64,000 bases of DNA from Bhargavaea massiliensis. GTDB lineage: Bacteria > Bacillota > Bacilli > Bacillales_A > Planococcaceae. Shown here piece by piece: positions 1 through 8,378 of the stretch. The notes beneath the pieces are model-generated. The model had not been told where the DNA came from, did no database searches, and saw only the letters and a list, made by a program, of their open reading frames with translations. Numbering within the stretch: the first letter of the stretch is position 1; the number at the start of each line of letters is the position of its first letter. A program made the translations under genes and the position numbers. The stretch spans positions 62,001 through 126,000 of the forward strand of contig NZ_JAHBCJ010000003.1 in the NCBI RefSeq assembly GCF_018390575.1, in the 5' to 3' direction.

Positions 1-338
1 TCGCATTCCTTGTCTCGACCGGCAGTATCCTTTACTTTAAGCAGATGAGTGAAGCCGAACAGGAAAAGAGGAGCTACACGACGCTCCGCCAGCTCGGATT
101 CAAGACGGGCGAAATCATGAAGGGCATCCGGCGCAAGCAGGCGTTCGTCTTCGGACTCCCCCTCCTGATGGGCCTGGTCCACTCGGTGTTCGCCATCAAA
201 TCCGTGTCGTTTATGTTTACGTCAACTGACATTACCCTGCCGGTGACCTTCGCCATGATCGCGTATGTCCTGATCTACCTGGTGTTTGCCGTCCTCACCG
301 TCGGTTACTACAGGAAGACAGTGAACGCGGCACTTTAA
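1..338 (+). CDS. FtsX/BceB-type ABC transporter permease, C-terminal fragment
   Basis: The reading frame is open from the left edge, so only the last part of the protein is present (about 111 residues). The visible part has a short cytoplasmic stretch rich in charged residues (EAEQEKRSYTTLRQLGF), then two hydrophobic segments and a short basic tail (GYYRKTV). This pattern, one loop with a TLRQLGF-like segment before the last two membrane helices, is typical of FtsX-family permeases of the BceB type, which export or sense peptide antibiotics. The gene is cut by the window, so the partner ATPase and sensor kinase cannot be checked. An internal ATG at 45 exists but the upstream codons continue the family sequence. 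Confidence 0.75.
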   Translation, partial: AFLVSTGSILYFKQMSEAEQEKRSYTTLRQLGFKTGEIMKGIRRKQAFVFGLPLLMGLVHSVFAIKSVSFMFTSTDITLPVTFAMIAYVLIYLVFAVLTVGYYRKTVNAAL

Positions 339-342
339 ATGA

Positions 343-375
343 AACGCCCTTTCCCGACGAGGAAAGGGCGTTTTC
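343..375 (+). terminator. Intrinsic terminator after the permease
   Basis: Twelve-base stem AACGCCCTTTCC / GGAAAGGGCGTT with a six-base loop followed by TTTT, five bases after the permease stop codon. Confidence 0.85.
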
Positions 376-422
376 GACATTTCCCGGGAAATAAAGTCGG
401 AAATTGTCCGGATTTTGGTGTC

Positions 423-465
423 TTTACACCTGTAAACAAAGAGGGTAAGATGAAGCTAATATAAT
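423..465 (+). promoter_or_regulatory. Promoter region with palindrome upstream of the monooxygenase
   Basis: TATAAT at 460-465 is a good -10 element. Upstream, TTTACACCTGTAAA (423-436) is a palindrome with two unmatched central bases. It contains TACANNTGTA, the operator form used by CopY/BlaI-type repressors. No such regulator gene is in the window, so the binding protein is unknown. Confidence 0.45.
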
Positions 466-481
466 CCGGGAGGCATGCATC

Positions 482-1816
482 ATGGGCAAAGGAATGGTTC
501 TGGGGACGATGATTCATGGAGCGGGGGAGCGGCGGACGGACTGGCGGCATCCGGCGATTCCGTCTGATGCGAGTGTCAATTTTAATTTCTATAAGGACCA
601 GGCACTCGTGTCGGAGCGCGGGAAATTCGACTTTGTCTTTGTCGCGGATGCGATGTATATCACGCCGCAGTCCACTCCGCACTACTTGAACCGGTTTGAG
701 CCGCTTACCATTTTATCCGCGCTTGCGCCGGTCACTTCAAACATTGGGCTTGTCGCAACCGTTTCTTCCACGTACAGCGAACCTTACGCCTTTGCCCGGC
801 AGCTCGCCTCGCTCGACATGCTGAGCGGCGGGCGCGCAGGATGGAACGCCGTCACATCCGGACTCGGCGGAACCGCGTTGAACTTCGGACACCGGAGGGA
901 CATGCACCCGGAGCATCACATCCGCTACCGCATGGCCGCCGAATTTACGGAAGTGGTCCGGAAACTGTGGGATTCGTGGGAGGACGACGCGTTTGTCCGG
1001 GACAAGAAAAGCGGCGTCTTCTTCGACCCGGAGAAGTTGCATGAGCCGGAACATGACGGCGAATTCTTCTCGGTTAAAGGCGCGCTCAATATCGCCCGGT
1101 CGCCGCAGGGCCAGCCTGTCATCTTCCAGGCCGGCAAGTCGGAGGACGGACGCCGGTTCGCGGCGGAAACCGCGGACGTCGTATTCGCCATCGACGGGGA
1201 GATCGGCGCGGCCTGCGAATACTATGCCGATATGAAAAAGCCGGCTGCAAGCGCCGGCCGGAATCCGGACGAGCTGCTCGTCATCCAGGGCATCAGCCCG
1301 ATAGTCGCGGAAACCGAGGAAGAAGCGTTCCGCATCCGTGAAGAACTGACTGCCACCGTCTCACTTGAGGAGGCGCTGGCTGACCTCGGCCGCCACTTTG
1401 ACCATCATGACTTCACCCAATACGACCCGGACGCGCCGTTTCCGGATTTGAACGGCCTGGGCGCGAACGGGTTCCAGAGTGATACCGAGCGCATCATCCG
1501 GGGCGCCCGCCGTGACGGTCTCACCCTGAGGGAAGCGGCGATGCGCGAAGCCGCTCCGAAAACCCCATTCATCGGCACCCCGGAACAAGTGGCCGGCCGG
1601 ATCGAAGAATGGTATCGGTGCGGTGCGGCAGACGGCTTTATGCTGATCGCCAATCTTCCCGGACTTCTCGAGAGCTTCGTGGACGGCGTCGTCCCGATCC
1701 TTAAGGAGCGCGGACTGTTCCGGGGCGAGTACGAGGGCGTGACCTTGCGCGATCACCTCGGGTTGCCGTTCAAGGAAAACCGCTATGCACGGGTGAAGGA
1801 GGCAAGCCTCGTCTGA
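482..1816 (+). CDS. Flavin-dependent monooxygenase, NtaA/SnaA/DszA type (LLM class)
   Basis: A 444-residue protein of the bacterial luciferase-like superfamily, in the branch of two-component FMNH2-dependent monooxygenases (nitrilotriacetate, pristinamycin and dibenzothiophene-sulfone types). Family marks are the FVFVADA strand, the SGGRAGWNAVTS block around residues 115-125 and the YRMAAEF segment after it. The length of about 440-450 fits the family. The start follows GGGAGG with suitable spacing. It stands alone between a terminator and the guanidine riboswitch; the flavin reductase partner that such enzymes need is not adjacent. The substrate cannot be read from the sequence; organosulfur or aminocarboxylate compounds are usual for the family. 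Confidence 0.85.
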   Translation: MGKGMVLGTMIHGAGERRTDWRHPAIPSDASVNFNFYKDQALVSERGKFDFVFVADAMYITPQSTPHYLNRFEPLTILSALAPVTSNIGLVATVSSTYSEPYAFARQLASLDMLSGGRAGWNAVTSGLGGTALNFGHRRDMHPEHHIRYRMAAEFTEVVRKLWDSWEDDAFVRDKKSGVFFDPEKLHEPEHDGEFFSVKGALNIARSPQGQPVIFQAGKSEDGRRFAAETADVVFAIDGEIGAACEYYADMKKPAASAGRNPDELLVIQGISPIVAETEEEAFRIREELTATVSLEEALADLGRHFDHHDFTQYDPDAPFPDLNGLGANGFQSDTERIIRGARRDGLTLREAAMREAAPKTPFIGTPEQVAGRIEEWYRCGAADGFMLIANLPGLLESFVDGVVPILKERGLFRGEYEGVTLRDHLGLPFKENRYARVKEASLV

Positions 1817-1837
1817 AGGCTGGCCCAAGCCCGAGAG

Positions 1838-1865
1838 TTGCCGACCGTCGCCTATTTGCTATAAT
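1838..1865 (+). promoter_or_regulatory. Promoter of the guanidine riboswitch operon
   Basis: TTGCCG (1838-1843) and TATAAT (1860-1865) are separated by 16 bp, directly upstream of the riboswitch. Confidence 0.6.
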
Positions 1866-1884
1866 GGACTCAACCTCATACGAA

Positions 1885-2018
1885 TATGTCCCCTAGGGTT
1901 CCGCGGCGCCAAGCGCGCCGGCCTGGTCCGAGAGGGGGCTCACGGCCCCGTTGCCGTGCCACGGAAGGACAAAAGCCTGGGAGATGCTGTCGGATCAGCA
2001 TGCTCCCGGGCTTTTTTG
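1885..2018 (+). promoter_or_regulatory. Guanidine-I riboswitch (ykkC) with terminator
   Basis: Recognisable conserved blocks of the ykkC/guanidine-I aptamer in order: CTAGGGTTCCG near 1893, GGTCCGAGAG near 1925, CACGG near 1941, ACGGAAGGACAAAAGCC near 1961 and CTGGGAGA near 1977. The last block is also the 5' side of a strong terminator (AAAAGCCTGGGAG with CTCCCGGGCTTTTTT, 1971-2018), so ligand binding should compete with termination. The genes behind it are guanidinium exporters, which fits the known biology of this class. Confidence 0.93.
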
Positions 2019-2073
2019 TTTGGACGCATGCTGAACCGACAGGATGAGGAAAACCACAGAGGAGGACAATCAC

Positions 2074-2418
2074 ATGAAAGACTGGTGGAAAATCATCGTC
2101 GCGGCCATCTTCGAAGTCGGCTGGGTGATCGGACTCAAGCACGCGGACAGCGCACTGGATTGGGCCGGCACCGCGGTGGCAATCTATGTAAGCTTTTATC
2201 TGCTCATCGTCGCCGGGCGCACACTCCCGGTCGGCACCGCCTATGCCGTCTTTGTCGGACTCGGCGCGGCAGGCACCGTCATCGCTGAGATCATCCTGTT
2301 CGGCGTGCCGGTCAATCCGGCCAAACTGATCCTGATCGCCGTCCTGCTTGCGGGTGTCGTCGGCCTGAAGTTCGTAACGGATCAAGGAGGGGAAAAAGAA
2401 TGGCATGGCTCTCACTGA
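2074..2418 (+). CDS. gdnC: SMR guanidinium exporter subunit, GdnC/YkkC type
   Basis: A 114-residue four-helix small multidrug resistance protein. The conserved membrane glutamate is in the first helix ([13 protein letters not shown]). I chose the ATG at 2074 because GGAGG lies seven bases upstream; an in-frame ATG at 2044 would place the ribosome binding site inside the gene. It overlaps the next SMR gene by 19 bases, as expected for a heterodimeric pair. Control by the guanidine-I riboswitch just upstream points to guanidinium/proton exchange rather than general drug export. The acidic, hydrophilic tail after the last helix ([13 protein letters not shown]) is where the overlap lies. Confidence 0.92.
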   Translation: MKDWWKIIVAAIFEVGWVIGLKHADSALDWAGTAVAIYVSFYLLIVAGRTLPVGTAYAVFVGLGAAGTVIAEIILFGVPVNPAKLILIAVLLAGVVGLKFVTDQGGEKEWHGSH

Positions 2419-2714
2419 TCGCCGCCGGCCTGTTTGAAACAGCCGGCGTCATGACCATCAACCGCCTCAACGAGCAACGCAATGCCCAATCGCTCCTGCT
2501 GTTGCTCGGCGCATTCGGTGCCAGCTTCATTTTGCTCGCCTACTCCATGGCATCCATCCCGATGTCGACCGCCTACGCCATCTGGACCGGCATCGGCGCA
2601 TCCGGTGGGGCGCTGGCGGGCATGTGGCTTTATGGGGAGTCCAAGGACTGGCGCCGGGTGCTGTTCATCTTGATGATCCTTGGGGCCGCGGTCGGGCTGA
2701 AACTGGTGGAATGA
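2400..2714 (+). CDS. gdnD: SMR guanidinium exporter subunit, GdnD/YkkD type
   Basis: A 104-residue small multidrug resistance protein with four predicted helices and the conserved glutamate in helix 1 ([17 protein letters not shown]). Its ATG lies inside the end of gdnC, with GGAGGGG upstream, so the two are translationally coupled. Together they should form a heterodimeric guanidinium exporter under the upstream riboswitch. Its last helix ends in GLKLVE, as is common for this family. No terminator is evident directly behind the gene. Confidence 0.92.
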   Translation: MAWLSLIAAGLFETAGVMTINRLNEQRNAQSLLLLLGAFGASFILLAYSMASIPMSTAYAIWTGIGASGGALAGMWLYGESKDWRRVLFILMILGAAVGLKLVE

Positions 2715-2794
2715 TGTGGCAGTTGCTTAGTAAAGGTTCTTCCATTTTATTTCCTCTTTCAAGTATAATGGAATTAAAAAAAGGGGGCGGAGTC

Positions 2795-3298
2795 ATGGAA
2801 GCAGCAAGTCCGATAAACGAGAAAGCCATAACCGGCGAGGAGGAGTTGCTGTACCTTTATGTCGGGGAAAAGGCGGACGTGTACGAGCGGAAATGGAAAA
2901 AAGGCCGCCTTTCATGGAACTGGGCAGCATTTATCTTCGGGCTCTTCTGGCTCGGGTATAGGAAGATGTACGTCCCGCTCCTCGTCATCCTTGGCGTTTT
3001 CCTGCTGTTTGATGTGGCGGCCTATTTGATGGGGGACTTCGAGGCGAGTTGGGATTTCGGCATCGGATTCGTGGTTTCCGTGGTCCTGGGAATGGGCGGC
3101 AACCAGCTCTACCGCCAGGACGCCGAGCGCAAAATCTGGAAAATCCGGACCAGTCACCGGCCGGAGCATGTGGAAACGGCTGTGATGAAGAAGGGCGGAG
3201 CGGGCTTCGTCAGCTTCTTGCTCGGTTTCCTGCTTTTCGCGGCGTACGGATTGATCTCAGGGGCGATTTCGGTTTTCATGGAATTCATGTATCTCTGA
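2795..3298 (+). CDS. DUF2628-like small membrane protein
   Basis: A 167-residue protein with a hydrophilic start (about 50 residues), the motif SWNWAAFIFGLFWLGYRKMY, two or three further hydrophobic segments and a charged loop. The WNWAAFxFGxxWxxYRKMY segment is the hallmark of DUF2628 proteins, whose role is unknown. Start chosen at 2795 behind AAGGGGGCGG; the upstream TATAAT (2763-2768) is a likely -10 box, so earlier in-frame ATGs lie in the promoter. Monocistronic, closed by a terminator. Confidence 0.75.
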   Translation: MEAASPINEKAITGEEELLYLYVGEKADVYERKWKKGRLSWNWAAFIFGLFWLGYRKMYVPLLVILGVFLLFDVAAYLMGDFEASWDFGIGFVVSVVLGMGGNQLYRQDAERKIWKIRTSHRPEHVETAVMKKGGAGFVSFLLGFLLFAAYGLISGAISVFMEFMYL

Positions 3299-3325
3299 AA
3301 AGAGGGCGTCCGCCCTCTTTTTTTC
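3299..3325 (+). terminator. Terminator after the DUF2628 gene
   Basis: AGAGGGC / GCCCTCT stem with a four-base loop and a run of eight T. Confidence 0.85.
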
Positions 3326-3349
3326 GTCCTTATCCGGTCATGAGCCCAC

Positions 3350-3379
3350 AACAAAAGCGCCCGCGAAATGCGGACGCTT
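3350..3379 (-). terminator. Terminator after the GntP permease
   Basis: On the minus strand AAGCGTCCGC / GCGGGCGCTT with loop ATTT followed by TTGTTG, just behind the permease stop codon. Confidence 0.75.
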
Positions 3380-3383
3380 GTAG

Positions 3384-4730
3384 TCAGAGCCCCGGCAGGA
3401 TGCCGCTGAACAGGCTCAGGATATAGACCATGGTAAGTGCGGTGAGCCCGGCAATGAAGCCGCCGAGCGACCAGGCCTGGATTGTTTGAGGGATGGTGAG
3501 CCCTCCGAATTTATTGACGACCCAGAAGCCGGAGTCGTTCGGCAGGGAGAGCCCGATTGCGCCTGCGCAAATGGCGAGCCCGAGAAGGATCGGCGAAGCA
3601 CCGAGTTCTGCAGCCATCGGACCCATGATTGATGAAGTCGTGACCAGAGCGACCGTCGCCGAACCGAGAGAGGCCCGGAGAATCTGGGCAAAGATAAACG
3701 CCAGGACGAGAACAGGGATGCTCCAGCCTTGCATCGTCTCAATCAGATGGTCGCCAATGCCGCTTTGGTTGATGACCGCGCCAAACGCACCACCGGCACC
3801 TGTAACGAGAATGATCATCCCGGCCGATTCGATCGCTTCATCATAAAGGTTCTTGTAAGAGACATTTATGTATGGCTTCAGAACGATGATTGCAACAAGC
3901 ACACTGATAAAGAGCGCGACGTTCTTGTCCCCGATAAATCCAAGAATGCTTGATAGTGTGGAGCCTTCTTCGAGCCATATCTGTGTGATCGTGTTCAGGA
4001 GGATCAGGACGATCGGCAGGGCAAGCATGAAGAAAGAGAGCCTAGTGGAAATTTCCTTTTTGTAGGCTACCGCTTCCTCCTGGACCAATTCTTCTTCAAC
4101 GACCGTACCAGGAATCCGTTTCCCGATGAACGACCCGTACAGGAAACCGCCGACCAGGGCCGCCGGAATGGCACAGATCAGCCCGTACACGATGAACAGA
4201 CCGAGGTCCGAACCGGTGTTTTCCGCGACAACCATCGGGCCTGGAGTTGGGGCGATCATGCTGTGGGAAACGATCAGTCCGATGCCCAATGCGGTAACGA
4301 ATGTAACGATTGAAATACCGGTCCTGCGGGACAGGCTCCGCACGAGCCCGCTCAGGATGACGAACGCCGCATCAAAGAATACCGGAATCGAGACGGCGAC
4401 GCCTGTCAGGGACAGGCCTGCAGCCGACCGCTTCACCCCGAACAGCTTCAGGACGGCACCGGCAATTTTCTCGATTGCCCCGGACGCACCGAGAAAATTG
4501 CCGAAGATGACGCCCAGGCCGATCAGGATGCCGACACCGACTAGCGTGTTCCCGAAGCCTCCGGCAACGACGCCCGGAATGTCCGCGAGCGGGAATCCGA
4601 GGGCAAGCGCGGCGGCAAACGCGACTGCGATCAGCGAGATGAACGGGTCCACTTTCAGTTTGAGGATCATGAAAAACAGGGCCGCAAGCGACAGGAGGAA
4701 GATGACAATTAGCAGATTGCCGGTGACCAT
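3384..4730 (-). CDS. GntP-family sugar-acid:H+ symporter
   Basis: A 448-residue integral membrane protein with about 12 hydrophobic segments. Family marks of GntP are GVGILIGLGVIFGNFLGASGA near residues 65-85, the SIPVFFDAAFVIL block near 115 and SHSMIAPTPGP near 155. GntP proteins import gluconate and other sugar acids with protons. It is the last gene of an operon with a DUF1537 kinase and a beta-hydroxyacid dehydrogenase, so a four-carbon acid sugar such as threonate or erythronate is a more likely substrate than gluconate (inference). The ATG follows GAAGG at normal distance. Confidence 0.88.
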   Translation of the reverse strand: MVTGNLLIVIFLLSLAALFFMILKLKVDPFISLIAVAFAAALALGFPLADIPGVVAGGFGNTLVGVGILIGLGVIFGNFLGASGAIEKIAGAVLKLFGVKRSAAGLSLTGVAVSIPVFFDAAFVILSGLVRSLSRRTGISIVTFVTALGIGLIVSHSMIAPTPGPMVVAENTGSDLGLFIVYGLICAIPAALVGGFLYGSFIGKRIPGTVVEEELVQEEAVAYKKEISTRLSFFMLALPIVLILLNTITQIWLEEGSTLSSILGFIGDKNVALFISVLVAIIVLKPYINVSYKNLYDEAIESAGMIILVTGAGGAFGAVINQSGIGDHLIETMQGWSIPVLVLAFIFAQILRASLGSATVALVTTSSIMGPMAAELGASPILLGLAICAGAIGLSLPNDSGFWVVNKFGGLTIPQTIQAWSLGGFIAGLTALTMVYILSLFSGILPGL

Positions 4731-4748
4731 ATGGGTACCTTCTTTCTA

Positions 4749-6167
4749 TTAGGACTCCAGCCGTGCGACGACTGTTTTTAGTGTATCGGCATCCCCGACG
4801 TTGCCTGGGAAGATGATATAAGGGATTTCGGGAAAGACGCTTTCCTGTCCGGTTTTCCAGACAGGGACGCCCGGTGCTGCCTGGCCGATCACCTCGGCCT
4901 TTTTGACGCCGAGCCCCTTCGTGCCGATATCGCTCGAAGTGATTCCGCCTTTTGCAATGACATAGGCCGGCTGAGGGGCGCAGTTCCGGACGAACGTCGT
5001 CACTGCTTCCGAGATTTTAACAGACTGGGCCAGTTCCTCTTCACGGCGGCCTTCACCGAGGTCAAGCCGTTCACGGGAGGTATACACGCAGACAGAGGTG
5101 CCTTCAGCAATGCTTTCATTGACCGTGTTCTGGATTCGCTCAATCTCTTCGGCAAACTGTTCCTCATCCGCAACGAGCTTCACCCGGAATTCGATAAAAC
5201 GGATCGAGTCGAGCGTTTTTAATTGTTCGAGCTGCTCGGTCGTCTTTTTTACATGGGAGCCGACGATGATGAGGCCGCCGTTGCCTTCGGACCCTGTTAG
5301 GAGCTCTTCTTTCGTGAGGATCGGTTTGGACGGCACATCGCCGATCACTTTCGTGAATGCGGCAGCCGTCCTGAAAATGAACCGCTTGCCGCGTTTGATC
5401 GACCGCAGCAGGGCGATTGAAAATGCGCGAACATCTTCTTCGTCCACTGCATTGACGACCATCTTGCCAAAGCCGGTCATGGACATAAGCTGATCTGTAA
5501 TGGAATCCAGGTCAAGCGCCCGGAGTTCATCAAGCGTGACGGACAGGACGTCTTCGGATTTGAATGCACCGCCCGTCTTTTCTTCTACATAATCCTTCAG
5601 ATCGCTGCTTTTGTATCCGAACATGCGGTCCTTCGCAAATTCGGTTTCACCTGCCGGTACATAGTTGTCGCCGGACTTCACATAGTGTACATCACCGATC
5701 GTCTCGCGGCCTCCCTCCTTGAAGAAGGGAAGCAGGATCTCCCCGTCAATGGCTTCCGGCAGGTTTTGTTCCAGCGTGTTCCGCAACGTTTCGGTTTCCA
5801 GAGGATAATGTCCCCGGAGCGTGGAGTCGCCGCGGCTGATGATCAGGAAGGGGTTGCCGGTCTCCTTCGCGACGCGGGCAATCCGTTCTGCGATGTCCTG
5901 GTGCACCTGTTTGGTTTGTTCTTCCGAAAACGCCCGGGAATTCGTCAGGATAAACGCCATCTGGCGCTTTTCCGCGAACACGGCGCGGATCGTCTCTTCC
6001 GACCAGTCGGTGAAGACCGGAATGTTGTGTACGGTCTGGACGCCGGTCGGATCGTCATCCAAGACGATAAGTTTATGGTCAAACGATGACCGCTCTTCTT
6101 TCCAGAGCTGTTCAAGCTCCGGCCCGTATGAGGGCAGTTGTTCTGCGATTTCTTTCGGTGTTGCCAA
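4749..6167 (-). CDS. Four-carbon acid-sugar kinase family (DUF1537, OtnK/DtnK/LtnK type)
   Basis: A 472-residue kinase of the DUF1537 family, which phosphorylates acid sugars such as 3-oxo-tetronate, D-threonate or L-threonate. Family signs: the acidic LIVLDDDPTGVQTV motif near residue 35, ILTNSRAF and SRGDSTLRGHYPLE in the N-terminal substrate domain, and TSSDIGTKGLG plus FPGNVG in the C-terminal nucleotide domain. I place the start at TTG 6167: AGGCGGG lies at good distance and the upstream gene ends two bases before. An ATG at 6212 would overlap the upstream gene by 44 bases. No aldolase or isomerase partner is adjacent, so the exact substrate is open. Confidence 0.85.
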   Translation of the reverse strand: MATPKEIAEQLPSYGPELEQLWKEERSSFDHKLIVLDDDPTGVQTVHNIPVFTDWSEETIRAVFAEKRQMAFILTNSRAFSEEQTKQVHQDIAERIARVAKETGNPFLIISRGDSTLRGHYPLETETLRNTLEQNLPEAIDGEILLPFFKEGGRETIGDVHYVKSGDNYVPAGETEFAKDRMFGYKSSDLKDYVEEKTGGAFKSEDVLSVTLDELRALDLDSITDQLMSMTGFGKMVVNAVDEEDVRAFSIALLRSIKRGKRFIFRTAAAFTKVIGDVPSKPILTKEELLTGSEGNGGLIIVGSHVKKTTEQLEQLKTLDSIRFIEFRVKLVADEEQFAEEIERIQNTVNESIAEGTSVCVYTSRERLDLGEGRREEELAQSVKISEAVTTFVRNCAPQPAYVIAKGGITSSDIGTKGLGVKKAEVIGQAAPGVPVWKTGQESVFPEIPYIIFPGNVGDADTLKTVVARLES

Positions 6168-6168
6168 T

Positions 6169-7062
6169 TTATTTCCCGCCTTTCGGCACTTCGTAGTTCG
6201 CAAGGTTTTCATAATACTGGATCAGTCCTGAATGGTCATCCGTCGCATGCCCGTTCGCCTTGAGGGAATGGAACATTTCCAGAACCTGTGAGGTGAGCGG
6301 CATAGGCGTGCCGAGCTCGCGGGCTGCATTGTACACGTTCGTCAGATCCTTCAGGTTGATGTCGATCCGGCCACCCGGCTCGAAGTTTCGTTCCAGCACC
6401 ATCGGGATCTTGGCATCGAGCACTGCGCTGCCGGCAAGTCCGCCTTTGATCGCTTCATACATCTTGCCGATATCGACACCGGCCTTGGAGGCGAGGATGA
6501 CCGCCTCGGACATGGCGGCAATCGTCACGTTTACAAGGATCTGGTTCGCGAGCTTCGTAGTGGAACCGCTGCCGGTGCCGCCGACATGTGTCACTTCGGA
6601 ACCCATCGCTTCAAATACGGGACGGACAGCCTCAAAAGCAGTCTCATCTCCGCCTGCCATGATGGCCAGAGTGCCATCAATTGCCTTCGGCTCGCCGCCG
6701 GAAACTGGGGCGTCGATAAAGCGGATGCCGTACTCCTTTAGACGCTCGGCACATTCCACGGAATCCACGGGGGAGACGGAGCTCATGTCGACGACAATCG
6801 CGCCTTCCTTTGCCGATTCCGCTGCACCGTTCCCGCCGAACAGGACACTTTTCACGATCGCCGCGTTCGGCAGCATCGTGAAGATGATGTCTGTGCCGGT
6901 TGCCGCCTCACGCGGAGAAACTGCTTCCTCGGCACCGGCTTCCGCCAGGAGTTTCCGCGCTTCTTCATTTAGATCAAAGGCCTTTACCTGAAAGCCCGCT
7001 TTTACAAGATTCAATGCCATGGGACGGCCCATAATACCGAGCCCGATAAATCCGATTTTCAT
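6169..7062 (-). CDS. NAD(P)-dependent beta-hydroxyacid dehydrogenase (tartronate-semialdehyde reductase / threonate dehydrogenase type)
   Basis: A 297-residue protein with the dinucleotide-binding start MKIGFIGLGIMGRPMALNL, the substrate motif DAPVSGGEPKA near residue 120 and the catalytic lysine in GSTTKLANQ near residue 170. Both GarR-type reductases and LtnD-type threonate dehydrogenases have this architecture. It is the first gene of the operon with the DUF1537 kinase and GntP permease, in which LtnD-like dehydrogenases supply the 3-oxo acid that the kinase uses. The start at 7062 has AGGAGG at ideal spacing; an in-frame ATG further upstream has none. Confidence 0.88.
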   Translation of the reverse strand: MKIGFIGLGIMGRPMALNLVKAGFQVKAFDLNEEARKLLAEAGAEEAVSPREAATGTDIIFTMLPNAAIVKSVLFGGNGAAESAKEGAIVVDMSSVSPVDSVECAERLKEYGIRFIDAPVSGGEPKAIDGTLAIMAGGDETAFEAVRPVFEAMGSEVTHVGGTGSGSTTKLANQILVNVTIAAMSEAVILASKAGVDIGKMYEAIKGGLAGSAVLDAKIPMVLERNFEPGGRIDINLKDLTNVYNAARELGTPMPLTSQVLEMFHSLKANGHATDDHSGLIQYYENLANYEVPKGGK

Positions 7063-7140
7063 ATGAGTATAACCTCCTGAAGAGAAAACAACTGAAGTAT
7101 GAGTCATAATTTCCATTGTAGTGTACTATAAGTTTTCAGT

Positions 7141-7173
7141 CTTGTATACATTTTATTAGAAAGCGTATACAAG
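7141..7173. promoter_or_regulatory. Operator candidate between acid-sugar operon and GntR gene
   Basis: CTTGTATAC (7141-7149) and GTATACAAG (7165-7173) form a perfect 9-bp inverted repeat, and each arm contains GTATAC, the palindromic core common at sites of FadR-type GntR proteins. It lies in the divergent intergenic region and probably controls both directions. Confidence 0.7.
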
Positions 7174-7227
7174 AAAATATTGTATGATAGGAAGAGAGCG
7201 AAATGAGGAAAGGGGCGGGAAAGGCTG

Positions 7228-7851
7228 ATGAAATCCGGAGGTGCAGCACAAACGCTTGCCTACGAAAAAATTCGTGAACAGATTGTCACCGGAGTTTATC
7301 CGGGCGGGACGAAACTGATTGAAGAGCGCCTGGCCGAAGAAATCGGCGTGAGCCGTACTCCAGTCAGGGAAGCCATCCGCAGACTTGAACAGGAAGGCCT
7401 TGTCCGCCGCAAAAAAGTCTTTAAACCTAGCGCAAAAGAACTGCGTGATCACTTTAGGATGCGCATCCTCATCGAAGCGCATGCAGCCAAAATGGCAGCC
7501 GTTTACATGATGGACGAACATTTGGAAGATCTGAAAAAAACGGTCGTGGAGGCCCGGGAAAACACCGGTGACTCCGCCGCTGTCGTCAAGGAGAACAAAC
7601 GGTTCCACGACCTCATCGTCAGAGAAACACGGAACCCGGTGATGATTGATACCGTCAACCGCATGCAGTCCATCATCTACCTGTTTAGCCGTGCGGTCGT
7701 CATCAACAAGCGACCCGGCCTTCTAGATGAACACGCCGCAATCTGTGATGCTATTTCCGCACGAGACGCGGAAAAAGCGGGCCGGCTGATGGAGGAACAT
7801 CTGGAAGCGGACTTGGAATTTACGTTGTCTATTGTAGGTTGGGAAGAATGA
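7228..7851 (+). CDS. GntR/FadR-family (FCD domain) transcriptional regulator
   Basis: A 207-residue regulator. The winged helix is at residues 10-70 (AYEKIREQIVTG, RLAEEIGVSRTPVREAIRRLEQEGLV). The helical FCD ligand domain follows, with metal-binding type residues in the segments RMRILIEAHAAKMA and NKRFHDLIV and a final MEEHL helix. It is divergent from the acid-sugar operon and shares a palindromic operator region, so it most likely represses that operon until an acid sugar or intermediate binds. The start is an ATG behind AAAGGGGCGGG with slightly long spacing. Confidence 0.88.
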   Translation: MKSGGAAQTLAYEKIREQIVTGVYPGGTKLIEERLAEEIGVSRTPVREAIRRLEQEGLVRRKKVFKPSAKELRDHFRMRILIEAHAAKMAAVYMMDEHLEDLKKTVVEARENTGDSAAVVKENKRFHDLIVRETRNPVMIDTVNRMQSIIYLFSRAVVINKRPGLLDEHAAICDAISARDAEKAGRLMEEHLEADLEFTLSIVGWEE

Positions 7852-7987
7852 AGGCGGTAACGGGAAATGAAACTGGTGGAATAACCGATCTCCCTTGCGG
7901 AGCGCTATATGTCTGGTATAGTAGAAGCCGTGTGTGGCTGACACGTTTCGATGATTTTCATGGCCTTTCGTCCTATTTAGGTTTGAA

Positions 7988-8035
7988 ACACAATATGTTA
8001 GGCTATATGAGCGTTAACAACACTATATATTGTAG
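7988..8035 (+). promoter_or_regulatory. Pair of NrdR boxes
   Basis: ACACAATATGTTAGGC (7988-8003) and ACACTATATATTGTAG (8020-8035) both resemble the NrdR box, the second very closely. Their starts are 32 bp apart, about three helical turns, a usual arrangement for NrdR tandem sites. They lie directly upstream of the cobalamin leader of the ribonucleotide reductase operon. Confidence 0.75.
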
Positions 8036-8038
8036 TCA

Positions 8039-8201
8039 CGATGGGTTGGTACCGATCGCGGTTTAATAGGGAATCCGGATAAAAGCCGGAGCTGTCCCCG
8101 CAACTGTGAGCGCCGACGACCGCCGAACAAGCCACTGCAGCGATGCTGCGGGAAGGCCGGCGGAAGAGAGAAGCGCGAGCCAGTAGACCTGCCGCCCATC
8201 G
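8039..8201 (+). promoter_or_regulatory. Cobalamin riboswitch
   Basis: Stem P1 is CGATGGG (8039-8045) with CCCATCG (8195-8201). Inside are GGGAATCCGG, GGAGCTGTCCCCGCAACTGTGAGC, CACTGC..GCGGGAAGGC and the B12 box AGCCAGTAGACCTGCC. It precedes a B12-independent class I ribonucleotide reductase, so cobalamin presumably switches the operon off when a B12-dependent class II enzyme (not in the window) can work. Confidence 0.92.
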
Positions 8202-8325
8202 CAAGCGACACTTTCTTCGGGGGTTGAGAGGTGGAAGCGAACGGGCGCCGGCCATTCATATCTTTCATTTATCCTTTTATTCATCCCCCGGCCCCGATCC
8301 TCCATTACCCACACGCCAAAAAGCG

Positions 8326-8364
8326 GAAGCCCCGCCGAAGAATCTTCTTCGGACGGGGCTTTTG
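8326..8364 (+). terminator. Leader terminator of the nrd operon
   Basis: Strong hairpin GAAGCCCCGCCGAAGAA / CTTCGGACGGGGCTTTT, about 125 bases after the aptamer. It is the likely expression platform of the cobalamin riboswitch. The stretch between aptamer and hairpin contains no gene. Confidence 0.75.
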
Positions 8365-8378
8365 CGCGTTTTCTGAAG

